This document shows, in pieces, positions 8,062 to 14,028 of a stretch of 14,678 nt of DNA. The translations under genes were made by a program, and so were the position numbers. The stretch is from contig NZ_CAMLDP010000047.1 of NCBI RefSeq assembly GCF_946478925.1, positions 1-14,678 of the forward strand, read 5' to 3'. Position 1 is the stretch's first letter, and each line of letters starts with the position of its first letter. Under the pieces are notes generated by a model, which was not told where the DNA came from, ran no database searches, and saw only the letters and a list, made by a program, of their open reading frames with translations. Origin of the DNA: an uncultured Nitrososphaera sp. Its GTDB lineage: Archaea > Thermoproteota > Nitrososphaeria > Nitrososphaerales > Nitrososphaeraceae.

Positions 8062-9513
8062 CTATGAGCGAAAGTACTCCTGCCATCGCCTGTCGACAAG
8101 CGCCTTTGTCTCATCGTCAACTACTGCTAGCTGCTGTATCTCGCGCATATAGCCTTCCTCTCTCGTTTTTTGCGTGGCGTCTATTCCCATCTTTGAGCCA
8201 AGGTTGACAAATGGCGACGCGGGGTCAAGCGTGTCTGTAGGCGTGTTATTGATGATGACTGTGTCGCGCGCGGCGTCTGCGCGTGTAGTCACCGCCCATA
8301 TCACGTCGTTTGCGTCGTGCACGTCCACATCGCTGTCGACCACCACGAACATCTTTGTCAGCGACAGCTGGCCCATCCCCCAAAGACCCATCATCACCTT
8401 CTTGGCCTGACCGGGGTATGTCTTTTTTATCGATATTACTGCAAGGCCCTGGAACCAGCCGGCGCCCGGCATGGAAAAGTCGACTACCTCCGGGTGGAAC
8501 ATCTGTATCAGCGGCAGAAACGAGCGCTCTATCACCTTGCCGATGTAGGCATCCTCAAGCACCGGCTTGCCCACAACTGTCGTCAGGTATATCGGGCTCC
8601 TGCGCCTCATGATGCCAGTCAGCGTAAAAGTGGGAAAGGGCTCTGCCGGCGTGTAATAGCCAGTGTGGTCGCCGAACGGTCCTTCCATGCGCATGTCGTT
8701 TGGGTCCACGTACCCTTCGAGTACTATCTCGGCGTTTGCAGGCACTTCAAGGTCGATGGTCCTGCATTTTACGAGTTTTACCCCTTTCTTTCTCGTGATG
8801 CCGGAAAACAGGTACTTGTCCATTCCTTCGGGCACAGGCGCGACTGCTGAAAACACGGTAGCAGGGTCTGCGCCGATGACGATTGCGGCTTCAATCTTTT
8901 TGTTCTGCTCTTTGAGCATCTTGTAGTGCTGCGCGCCCCGCTTGTGGGTCTGCCAGTGCATTGTTGCGTGCTTGTCATCGATTATCTGTACGCGGTAGAC
9001 ACCCAGGTTGCGGATCTCCGTCTCAGGGTGTTTCGTTACCGTCATGCCAAAAGTGATGAACCTGCCTGCGTCGCCGGCAAACGATTTTAGTATCGGAAGC
9101 GAGTTGAAGGACGCTTTATCATTTTCTATCACTTCGGTAACGGATCCCTTGTCCTCGTATTTCGGGCCATACTCGCCAATCTCTGACAGCTTGGGCAGCA
9201 TTTTCAGCTTGTTGAGCATACCGGACGGCATCTTTATCCTCGTGAGGTCGACGATGCGCTGGCCAATGTCCACGAAATCCTCCGATTCCAGCGCCAGCTG
9301 CAGGCGCTTCATTGTGCCAAAGGCGTTTCCAAGGACCTGCATGTCTGACCCTTCCACATTTTCAAAGAGAACGGCCGGCTGGTCGCCCTTGTACATGAGC
9401 CGGCGCATTACCTCCGCTATTTCGAGGTCCGCGCTCACCTTTGCCTTTATGCGTTTCAGCTCGCCTGCCCTTTCGAGGGCATCAACGTACTCGCCGAGGC
9501 TTTCAAACGGCAT
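8062..9513 (-). CDS. UbiD-family decarboxylase, candidate menaquinone MqnL
   Basis: UbiD enzymes use prenylated FMN to decarboxylate aromatic acids. This 483-residue protein has the family length and active-site pattern: N169 in RNLGVYR with R174, H190 in WQTHKRG, E229 in PVPEGMDKY, and E277 and D282 in MEGPFGDHTGYY. These match the metal/prFMN ligands and the Arg-acid-acid catalytic group. In futalosine-pathway organisms a UbiD homologue (MqnL) removes the carboxylate after prenylation of 1,4-dihydroxy-6-naphthoate. The nearby mqnD, mqnE and mqnC make that the best role, but a decarboxylase for another aromatic acid is possible. No ubiX-type partner is in the window. The start is ATG at 9513, 19 nt after the upstream gene's stop, with weak GGTAG ahead of it, so it is probably read from that gene's promoter. 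Confidence 0.88.
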   Translation of the reverse strand: MPFESLGEYVDALERAGELKRIKAKVSADLEIAEVMRRLMYKGDQPAVLFENVEGSDMQVLGNAFGTMKRLQLALESEDFVDIGQRIVDLTRIKMPSGMLNKLKMLPKLSEIGEYGPKYEDKGSVTEVIENDKASFNSLPILKSFAGDAGRFITFGMTVTKHPETEIRNLGVYRVQIIDDKHATMHWQTHKRGAQHYKMLKEQNKKIEAAIVIGADPATVFSAVAPVPEGMDKYLFSGITRKKGVKLVKCRTIDLEVPANAEIVLEGYVDPNDMRMEGPFGDHTGYYTPAEPFPTFTLTGIMRRRSPIYLTTVVGKPVLEDAYIGKVIERSFLPLIQMFHPEVVDFSMPGAGWFQGLAVISIKKTYPGQAKKVMMGLWGMGQLSLTKMFVVVDSDVDVHDANDVIWAVTTRADAARDTVIINNTPTDTLDPASPFVNLGSKMGIDATQKTREEGYMREIQQLAVVDDETKALVDRRWQEYFRS

Positions 9514-9532
9514 GCAAGACTACTACCTTTTT

Positions 9533-9937
9533 TTATTTCATGAACTTGCCGGTGTTCTTGCGCACAAGCGGGATTATCTTTTTGGTGATGACGCCGTGCA
9601 CCTTGTCGCCTGACTTGACGTCAAACGAAAGCAGCATGACGTAGTACAGCCGGCTGTTCTCGTCGGCTATAGGTATGGTGGCGCGGATGAGTTTTGCATA
9701 GTGCGACGAGGCATAATCTATCTTGCCAAGCAGGTATTCCCACCTAAGGCGCGTGTACTGGCGCGTGGCGGCGGTGATGGCATACTGGGCGCGCTCTTCG
9801 GGCGTCAGGAGTGGTTTCAGCCCTTTACGCTCGGCTGTTGCCACCAATTTGCCGTCCTCGTCGGCAATCCCCGCGAATCGTATCGAGGGGTCGAGCGAGA
9901 CTACCTTGTCGCAGATGTCCTGGAAAAATTGCTTCAT
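9533..9937 (-). CDS. Small conserved protein of unknown function, possibly DUF6659-like
   Basis: This 134-residue soluble protein has no signal peptide or membrane segment. The order of segments, IRFAGIADEDGKLVATAERKG near the start, then a helical stretch with RQYTRLRWEYLLGKIDY, then ATIPIADENSRLYYVMLLSFD, suggests a small α/β sensor or roadblock/LC7- or profilin-like fold. From memory it resembles the uncharacterised archaeal family DUF6659, common in Nitrososphaeria; I cannot confirm that here. It leads the minus-strand operon with the ubiD-family gene (19-nt gap) and the GNAT gene. ATG at 9937 lies about 31 nt after a TATA box. Function unknown. Confidence 0.8.
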   Translation of the reverse strand: MKQFFQDICDKVVSLDPSIRFAGIADEDGKLVATAERKGLKPLLTPEERAQYAITAATRQYTRLRWEYLLGKIDYASSHYAKLIRATIPIADENSRLYYVMLLSFDVKSGDKVHGVITKKIIPLVRKNTGKFMK

Positions 9938-9965
9938 TTTCTCACCGTCCCGGGCGACTAGGCGG

Positions 9966-9972
9966 TATATTT
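9966..9972 (-). promoter_or_regulatory. TATA box of the small-protein/ubiD/GNAT operon
   Basis: The minus strand reads AAATATA, centred about 31 nt before the ATG at 9937, predicting a leader of about 5 nt. It is divergent from the eS24 promoter 30 bp away. No other promoter is evident in the 19-nt and 15-nt gaps further down the operon. Confidence 0.6.
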
Positions 9973-10000
9973 GATTTTCCTGTGTAACAGGCCAAGCAAA

Positions 10001-10009
10001 TACTTAAAT
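10001..10009 (+). promoter_or_regulatory. TATA box of the eS24-eS31 ribosomal operon
   Basis: TACTTAAAT is centred about 32 nt before the TTG at 10037 and would place transcription start near 10030. This excludes a still longer eS24 reading from a TTG at 9971, which lies upstream of the box. Confidence 0.6.
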
Positions 10010-10036
10010 GGGTTACACGGAACGGTACCTTTCACT

Positions 10037-10417
10037 TTGTCGCAGGAAGCAGTAGTGATGATAGAGGACCGCAAGAACTCGCTTTTGAGCAGGCGCGAGG
10101 TAAAGGCGCTGTTCAGAGGAGCCGCCGGCAAGCTGAAAAAGACAGAAGCGGCCGAGCAGATAGCGAGCCAGCTTGGGGTCGACAAGAAAATAGTTATCCC
10201 GATAAACCTTGTATGCGAGACAGGAATGACAGACGTGCACGCAGTTTTCTACGTCTACGAGAATGAAGAGGCTGCCAAGAAGCAGTTGCCGAGATACCGG
10301 ATGCTGCGCACCATGCCAAAAGCCGACAGGAAAAAGCTGCTCGACGAGGAAAAAGCAGAGAGGCTGAAGGCCAAGCAGGCAGCGGCCGCTGACGCCAAGG
10401 GAGGCGCCAAGAAGTAA
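10037..10417 (+). CDS. rps24e: Small ribosomal subunit protein eS24 (S24e)
   Basis: This is a structural protein of the archaeal/eukaryotic small ribosomal subunit, absent from bacteria. The core matches eS24: VVMIEDRKNSLLSRREV (β1 and the NPLL-R-E-like motif), then a helix before LGVDKKIVIPINL, then a β-strand pair ending HAVFYVYEN, followed by a long Lys/Ala-rich basic tail. Start choice is uncertain. TTG at 10037 gives 126 residues, includes the full first β-strand and sits about 7 nt after the predicted transcription start. ATG at 10058 would cut that strand short. One nucleotide separates its stop from the eS31 start, so the two are cotranscribed. Confidence 0.85.
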   Translation: MSQEAVVMIEDRKNSLLSRREVKALFRGAAGKLKKTEAAEQIASQLGVDKKIVIPINLVCETGMTDVHAVFYVYENEEAAKKQLPRYRMLRTMPKADRKKLLDEEKAERLKAKQAAAADAKGGAKK

Positions 10418-10418
10418 C

Positions 10419-10631
10419 ATGGCAGACAAGAAAGCCCCGGCAAAAGGCGAGGTTGCAGTCTACAAGTTCTACAAGGTAGAGGGCAACAAAGTCACGAGGA
10501 ACAAGCGCGAATGCCTGAAATGCGGCAAGGGCGTGTTCATGGCCGAGCACAAGGACCGCTTTACGTGTGGCAAGTGCGGCTACACGGAATTCGCTCGCAA
10601 GGAAGCGCCCAAGAATAAGGCCAAGAAATAA
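10419..10631 (+). CDS. rps27ae: Small ribosomal subunit protein eS31 (S27ae)
   Basis: This 70-residue zinc-ribbon protein of the small ribosomal subunit is homologous to the ribosomal part of the eukaryotic ubiquitin-S27a fusion but has no ubiquitin domain, as usual in archaea. Visible are YKFYKVEGNKVTRNKRECLKCG and a C-x2-C ... C-x2-C zinc site (CLKCG and CGKCG). The ends are basic (MADKKAPAKG, KNKAKK). It follows eS24 by one nucleotide. A GGGAGG stretch 14 nt before the ATG, inside the end of eS24, may help reinitiation. The stop lies one nucleotide from the stop of the convergent nucleotidyltransferase/kinase-like gene. Confidence 0.95.
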   Translation: MADKKAPAKGEVAVYKFYKVEGNKVTRNKRECLKCGKGVFMAEHKDRFTCGKCGYTEFARKEAPKNKAKK

Positions 10632-10632
10632 C

Positions 10633-12291
10633 CTACAAGCTGCGGGCCACGTTCTTTATCGCCCTTGCGACCTGAGGCGACAGGACAGGTATGAAATTCT
10701 CGATGTAGCGCTTGCTCTGTACGAGCCGGCCTGCCACTTTTTCGTTTCCGTATCCTTGCAGAAACTCGGCCGCCACTTTTGCTGCCGCTGGCGCGTTTGC
10801 GCTTCCCTTCAGGCCCCAGCATACAAACTGCGCAAGGTCCCAGACTGGGTCCCCTCCCTCAAAGACAAACTGTTCAAGGTCTGTGAACCACAAAAGCCCA
10901 TCCTTTGCAATCACGTTCTTGGGCTTGATGTTGCCAAAGCACGCGCCTGCCGCATGGACGGCCGCAACCTGCCTCCCGGCTTCTCTGACAAGCGCAAGGT
11001 CGTCAATGTTGTTGTTGCCGCCGGCAAGCGCGCCCCGGATGATGTCGGCAAGACTGGGGCCTTCCATGAACCGGGTCGCAATCATCCGCCCGTCAAGCAC
11101 CACCGCCTCTATCTCCGGCGTCTTGAGCCCCAGCGTGCGCAGGTATCGCAGGGCGCGGTATTCTGTGCCGAGCCGGAACACCGGGTCGACCTTGAATTTT
11201 TTCACCTGCGCGGTCCACATGCTGAGCGCCGCCCACTTCACCGACTTGGTTCGTGCAAGCTCTTTTGCGGCTATTTTCATTTCTCCGCCCCCATGCTTTA
11301 GCGTATAGAGCATCGTTCTGCTGTTTGGGTTGCCGAGCCGACGCTTTTTCGCAGTGTATCCAGAAGATATGCCATGCGCCTCTGCGACAGCGTCGAGCCA
11401 GTCTTTGTGCCGGTCCGCTACTACAAGCACGCCCTCTGGTATCTTCCAGTAGGCGCACGCAGGACATGCAAGAAACGATGGGAACTTGACCTTCTGGCCG
11501 ACGTGACGACGGATCTTTGACTCGGCCTCCCTGACCGCGAGATGGAACATGTGCCTGCCTGCGTACGAGTGAATAAAATAAGAGCTAAAGTGCTGGAGCT
11601 TTTTTGCCAGCCTGAGAGCCGGCTCGCCCCGCGCAAATCTGACGCGATCTTTGGACAGCCGGAGCGTCTGGCCGTCGATTACAAACAGCCCCGGGTCTTC
11701 GATGACAATGTCTGCAAGGGCGCGCCGGTATCCCTGCATTGCAAAGTCCAAGTTGCGCGGGCTTGACGTGTATGTCTTGGCGTAGCTGTACGCGGCGTTT
11801 GGATACATTGCCGCGCGGCGCTTTATCTTTGAGAATGCAATGTATTCCAGTGGGAACGATATTTCCGGAGCAAGGGCGCTTGATGATTTCACGAGCTCTT
11901 GCAGCTCCTCTAGTATCACACGGCGCTTGTAAGTCCGTTCGATTTCCGCGAAAAATTCCGGGTTTATCACTGGCTCGTAGACATGCAAAAGCCGGCCAAC
12001 CACGAACTCGCCCATGCGCGCGCTCTTGGCGTCTCTTTCAAGCGACTTTTTGTTCACGACGAGGGCAGAGATGTCGACTCCAGACTCTTTCATGTAGGCG
12101 TACTTTACCCGGTAGGGATAGTTTTCAAGCACGACAAGGATGTCGATGTCGCTGTCCGGCCTTGCATAGCCAGCCACCTTTGATCCATAGATGCATGCCG
12201 CGGCGACCTTGCGGCCTCTGGCGACTTTGTCGATGCACTTTTGCAACGCTTGCAGTTCTGCCGGCGATACGCTGCTGCTACTACTAGACAT
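10633..12291 (-). CDS. Nucleotidyltransferase fused to a kinase-like domain with a degenerate catalytic loop
   Basis: This is a 552-residue cytosolic fusion of unknown function. The N-terminal part is a MNT-type nucleotidyltransferase domain: YGSKVAGYARPDSDIDILVV, with G36-S37, D48 and D50, and a third acidic candidate D73 in GVDISALVV. A helical middle region (about 120-300) has one isolated CPAC (276-279). The C-terminal part (about 325-552) has protein-kinase-like order: K352, αC-like E377 in GTEYRALRYL, FMEGPSLADII, then FGNIKPKN (452-459) and TDLEQF. Compared with the H-G/R-D-x-K-P-x-N loop, His is Phe452 and the catalytic Asp is Asn454, while N459 and the DFG-type D471 remain. It may therefore be a pseudokinase or atypical kinase of the Bud32/RIO/APH class. 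The start overlaps the upstream metallopeptidase gene by 8 nt. The MSSSSSS N-terminus is low complexity. Confidence 0.8.
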   Translation of the reverse strand: MSSSSSSVSPAELQALQKCIDKVARGRKVAAACIYGSKVAGYARPDSDIDILVVLENYPYRVKYAYMKESGVDISALVVNKKSLERDAKSARMGEFVVGRLLHVYEPVINPEFFAEIERTYKRRVILEELQELVKSSSALAPEISFPLEYIAFSKIKRRAAMYPNAAYSYAKTYTSSPRNLDFAMQGYRRALADIVIEDPGLFVIDGQTLRLSKDRVRFARGEPALRLAKKLQHFSSYFIHSYAGRHMFHLAVREAESKIRRHVGQKVKFPSFLACPACAYWKIPEGVLVVADRHKDWLDAVAEAHGISSGYTAKKRRLGNPNSRTMLYTLKHGGGEMKIAAKELARTKSVKWAALSMWTAQVKKFKVDPVFRLGTEYRALRYLRTLGLKTPEIEAVVLDGRMIATRFMEGPSLADIIRGALAGGNNNIDDLALVREAGRQVAAVHAAGACFGNIKPKNVIAKDGLLWFTDLEQFVFEGGDPVWDLAQFVCWGLKGSANAPAAAKVAAEFLQGYGNEKVAGRLVQSKRYIENFIPVLSPQVARAIKNVARSL

Positions 12292-13009
12292 AGCCGGTCT
12301 GGCTTTTGCGCTTGCGCAGTTTCACGCTTTCAAACTCGGCAATCTTGTCCCGTATTGCCTGCTCGACCTGCAGACGCGCCATGGCCTCCACCGGTATCTT
12401 TATCACGTTTGCGTCAATGGGGACTTTGATCATGGGCAGGCCCTTGTCCATCCACAACTTTATCGCCTTGTCCTCCAATTTGTAGTCCCGAAAGCCTTCC
12501 GGAAAGCGGGTCGTTATGTGTTTCAGGAGCGTCGGGTCGGACTTGAATACCGCTCGCTCTTCAAGCAGCTTGCCCGAGTCGGCGTACCTGCCCTCAAATA
12601 GCGTGCCGGAAATCTCGTCAGAGACGATGTTCATCTTTACAATCCTGCTTACAAGCTCCAGGTAGTGCAGAAACTCGTGCGCCAGAATCGCGTGTATGGT
12701 GCCCTTTAGCCCAAACGCCACCAGCGGCGCAGTTATCTGCACGACTACACGCAGGAGGTTGTCGTCGCCTATCACCGGTATCGTGCGGGCGAAAAAGACC
12801 CCAAACTGCGCAAACTCGGCCGCGGACGTGGAAACCACCATCGACGGCTCGACGTAAAAGTACGGGTATTTCAGCCCAGACGCTTTCTCGACCCGCTTTA
12901 TCCCCTCCCTGACTAGCGGAAGGCGCTTGACTATCAGCTTGTAGGTTTTTTCGGGAATATGGCCCGCGCGAGCGGCGTCATGTACCTTGTAAAGCGGGTC
13001 AAAGCTCAT
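12284..13009 (-). CDS. Putative HExxH zinc metallopeptidase, uncharacterised
   Basis: This 241-residue protein contains HEFLH (111-115) inside AHEFLHYLELV, the zincin motif that binds zinc through both histidines with Glu as general base. Acidic residues downstream in LFEGRYAD or LLEERAVF could supply a third ligand. The helix before the motif (ITAPLVAFGLKGTIHAIL) is hydrophobic, but there is no signal peptide, so the protein is cytosolic or membrane-associated. I do not recognise a named peptidase family. The C-terminus is basic (LRKRKSQ). I chose ATG at 13009 (MSFDPLYKV); a TTG at 13039 would add ten unremarkable residues. It is first in a two-gene unit and overlaps the nucleotidyltransferase/kinase-like gene by 8 nt, suggesting translational coupling and related function. 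Confidence 0.75.
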   Translation of the reverse strand: MSFDPLYKVHDAARAGHIPEKTYKLIVKRLPLVREGIKRVEKASGLKYPYFYVEPSMVVSTSAAEFAQFGVFFARTIPVIGDDNLLRVVVQITAPLVAFGLKGTIHAILAHEFLHYLELVSRIVKMNIVSDEISGTLFEGRYADSGKLLEERAVFKSDPTLLKHITTRFPEGFRDYKLEDKAIKLWMDKGLPMIKVPIDANVIKIPVEAMARLQVEQAIRDKIAEFESVKLRKRKSQTGYV

Positions 13010-13490
13010 CCTTGCATTTCCAGAGCAAGCGTCAGACAAAAACGTTACTGAAAATAGATGTTTTTGCAGTGATCGGTCATCTAGCGCGTGCGTGTTTCCA
13101 GTGGACTACAAATACAAGCGTAGTAGTTTCGCTAAATCTATCGTGTTGGAATGTAGATTTTTGCCGGCAAATGTCATGTTGAACTATATGCATCACCGCC
13201 GATGGCAAAATCAAGAGAACGGCACATATGGCGATGCTGGACTTGCCGATGAAGAAATTTAGGGCGGATGGAACGGACTTGCGGAAACCAGCAAGCCAGC
13301 ATAACTACCTACTTTCTAGATGTCTTTTGTAAAATCCTTAACAGAGATTACTTAGAAACAGGCGGCGTACAAATTCCAGTTCTTTATAATAGAATGTTTG
13401 TGAATTATAGATTAATTGATCTTGTATTTTCTAAAATAATTATATTCCAGAGCCACTTTGCTCAAGGTTTTATAATCACTTCCGAGGGAA
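13010..13490. other. Intergenic region, AT-rich right half
   Basis: About 480 nt separates two divergent genes. The right half (roughly 13300-13480) is clearly richer in A+T than the flanking genes. I see a weak TATA-like stretch (ATCTATTTT on the minus strand near 13050) that could serve the metallopeptidase gene, and the TATA box of the secreted protein at the right edge. A 34-codon frame from ATG at 13228 to TAA at 13332 and a longer low-quality frame from 13268 exist, but neither resembles a protein I know. No tRNA, repeat array or hairpin stands out. Confidence 0.5.
13468..13475 (+). promoter_or_regulatory. TATA box of the Asn/Asp-rich secreted protein gene
   Basis: TTTATAAT is centred about 25 nt before the ATG at 13497 and about 20 nt before the ATG at 13491. 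The spacing fits a leaderless transcript beginning at the second ATG. Confidence 0.6.
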
Positions 13491-13496
13491 ATGTAC

Positions 13497-13910
13497 ATGT
13501 CAAGTCTGACTGCAAAAAGGGCGACAATCGCCCTCTTGACACTGGGTTTCGCAATTGCTTCATTGGCAATGGCGATGCCGAACGCCGCGCTTGCGAGCTC
13601 GAGTTACAACAATGGCAATGACGACAACAAGGACTTTGTTGTTTGCTCCCTTGAAAACAACAATAACGATGATAGCAACAACAATGATCACAAGGACCAC
13701 TATTACTCGTCAAGCTACAGCATGGACGACAACAACAGCAATAACGATGACAACGGCTGCACTTGCTTCTCCAAAGACAACAATAACAATGGTAACGACT
13801 ACTACTCTTCAAGCTATAGCAAGGACGATAACGACAATGGTAACGAAGTCATCATATGCATACTGCACAACAACAATGACGACAACAATGGTAACAATGG
13901 CGGCTACTAA
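13497..13910 (+). CDS. Secreted Asn/Asp-rich repeat protein, unknown function
   Basis: This 137-residue protein has a Sec-type signal peptide: basic AKR, the hydrophobic run IALLTLGFAIASLAMA, and a likely cleavage after NAALA at residue 33. In the predicted 104-residue mature chain I count 31 Asn and 18 Asp (47% together), with many Ser, Tyr and Gly. It is built from about three imperfect units, each with a short Cys-containing hydrophobic strand (VVCSLE, CTCFSK, IICILH), then NNN(N), and in the first two units YYSSSYS-[MK]-DD. The four mature cysteines could form disulfides, and the acidic Asn/Asp runs could bind divalent cations; both are inferences. Start: ATG at 13497 fits the TATA spacing, and ATG at 13491 would add two residues. 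It has its own promoter and terminator. Not recognised as a known family; a cell-surface or matrix protein is a guess. Confidence 0.75.
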   Translation: MSSLTAKRATIALLTLGFAIASLAMAMPNAALASSSYNNGNDDNKDFVVCSLENNNNDDSNNNDHKDHYYSSSYSMDDNNSNNDDNGCTCFSKDNNNNGNDYYSSSYSKDDNDNGNEVIICILHNNNDDNNGNNGGY

Positions 13911-13960
13911 GAAGAGACCAGTCCTGTTGGAAACTTGCGACACCGTGGCGTAAAAGCAGA

Positions 13961-13998
13961 GGCGCGTGATAATAGTCACACGCCCTTCCCCTCTTTTT
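13961..13998. terminator. Hairpin and T-run between convergent genes
   Basis: GGCGCGTG (13961-13968) pairs with CACACGCC (13977-13984) with one mismatch. On the plus strand a CTCTTTTT run follows at 13991-13998, suiting the end of the secreted-protein transcript. Read on the minus strand, the same hairpin is followed by CTCTGCTTTT, so it may also end the epimerase-like transcript. Confidence 0.55.
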
Positions 13999-14028
13999 GA
14001 CAATCCTTTCACAGGCTGCAGGCAGGCA

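Noticed and set aside
10567..11301. Plus-strand frame opposite the kinase-like domain, starting inside eS31
   Set aside because: It overlaps two supported genes, has shadow-type composition and no promoter.
13200..13335. C/D box small RNA or a 34-codon small protein
   Set aside because: The CGATGA near 13246 does not match a full C box, no paired D box was found, and the small frame lacks a well-spaced TATA box. It is kept only as part of the intergenic finding.
13268..13621. 117-codon plus-strand frame running into the secreted-protein gene
   Set aside because: It overlaps the signal peptide and start of a much better supported gene in another frame, has no suitable promoter, and resembles nothing known.
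13600..13905. CRISPR-like or satellite repeat, suggested by the repeated AAC/GAC/AAT triplets
   Set aside because: There are no constant repeat and spacer units. The periodicity is the codon pattern of an open, signal-peptide-bearing Asn/Asp-rich protein.
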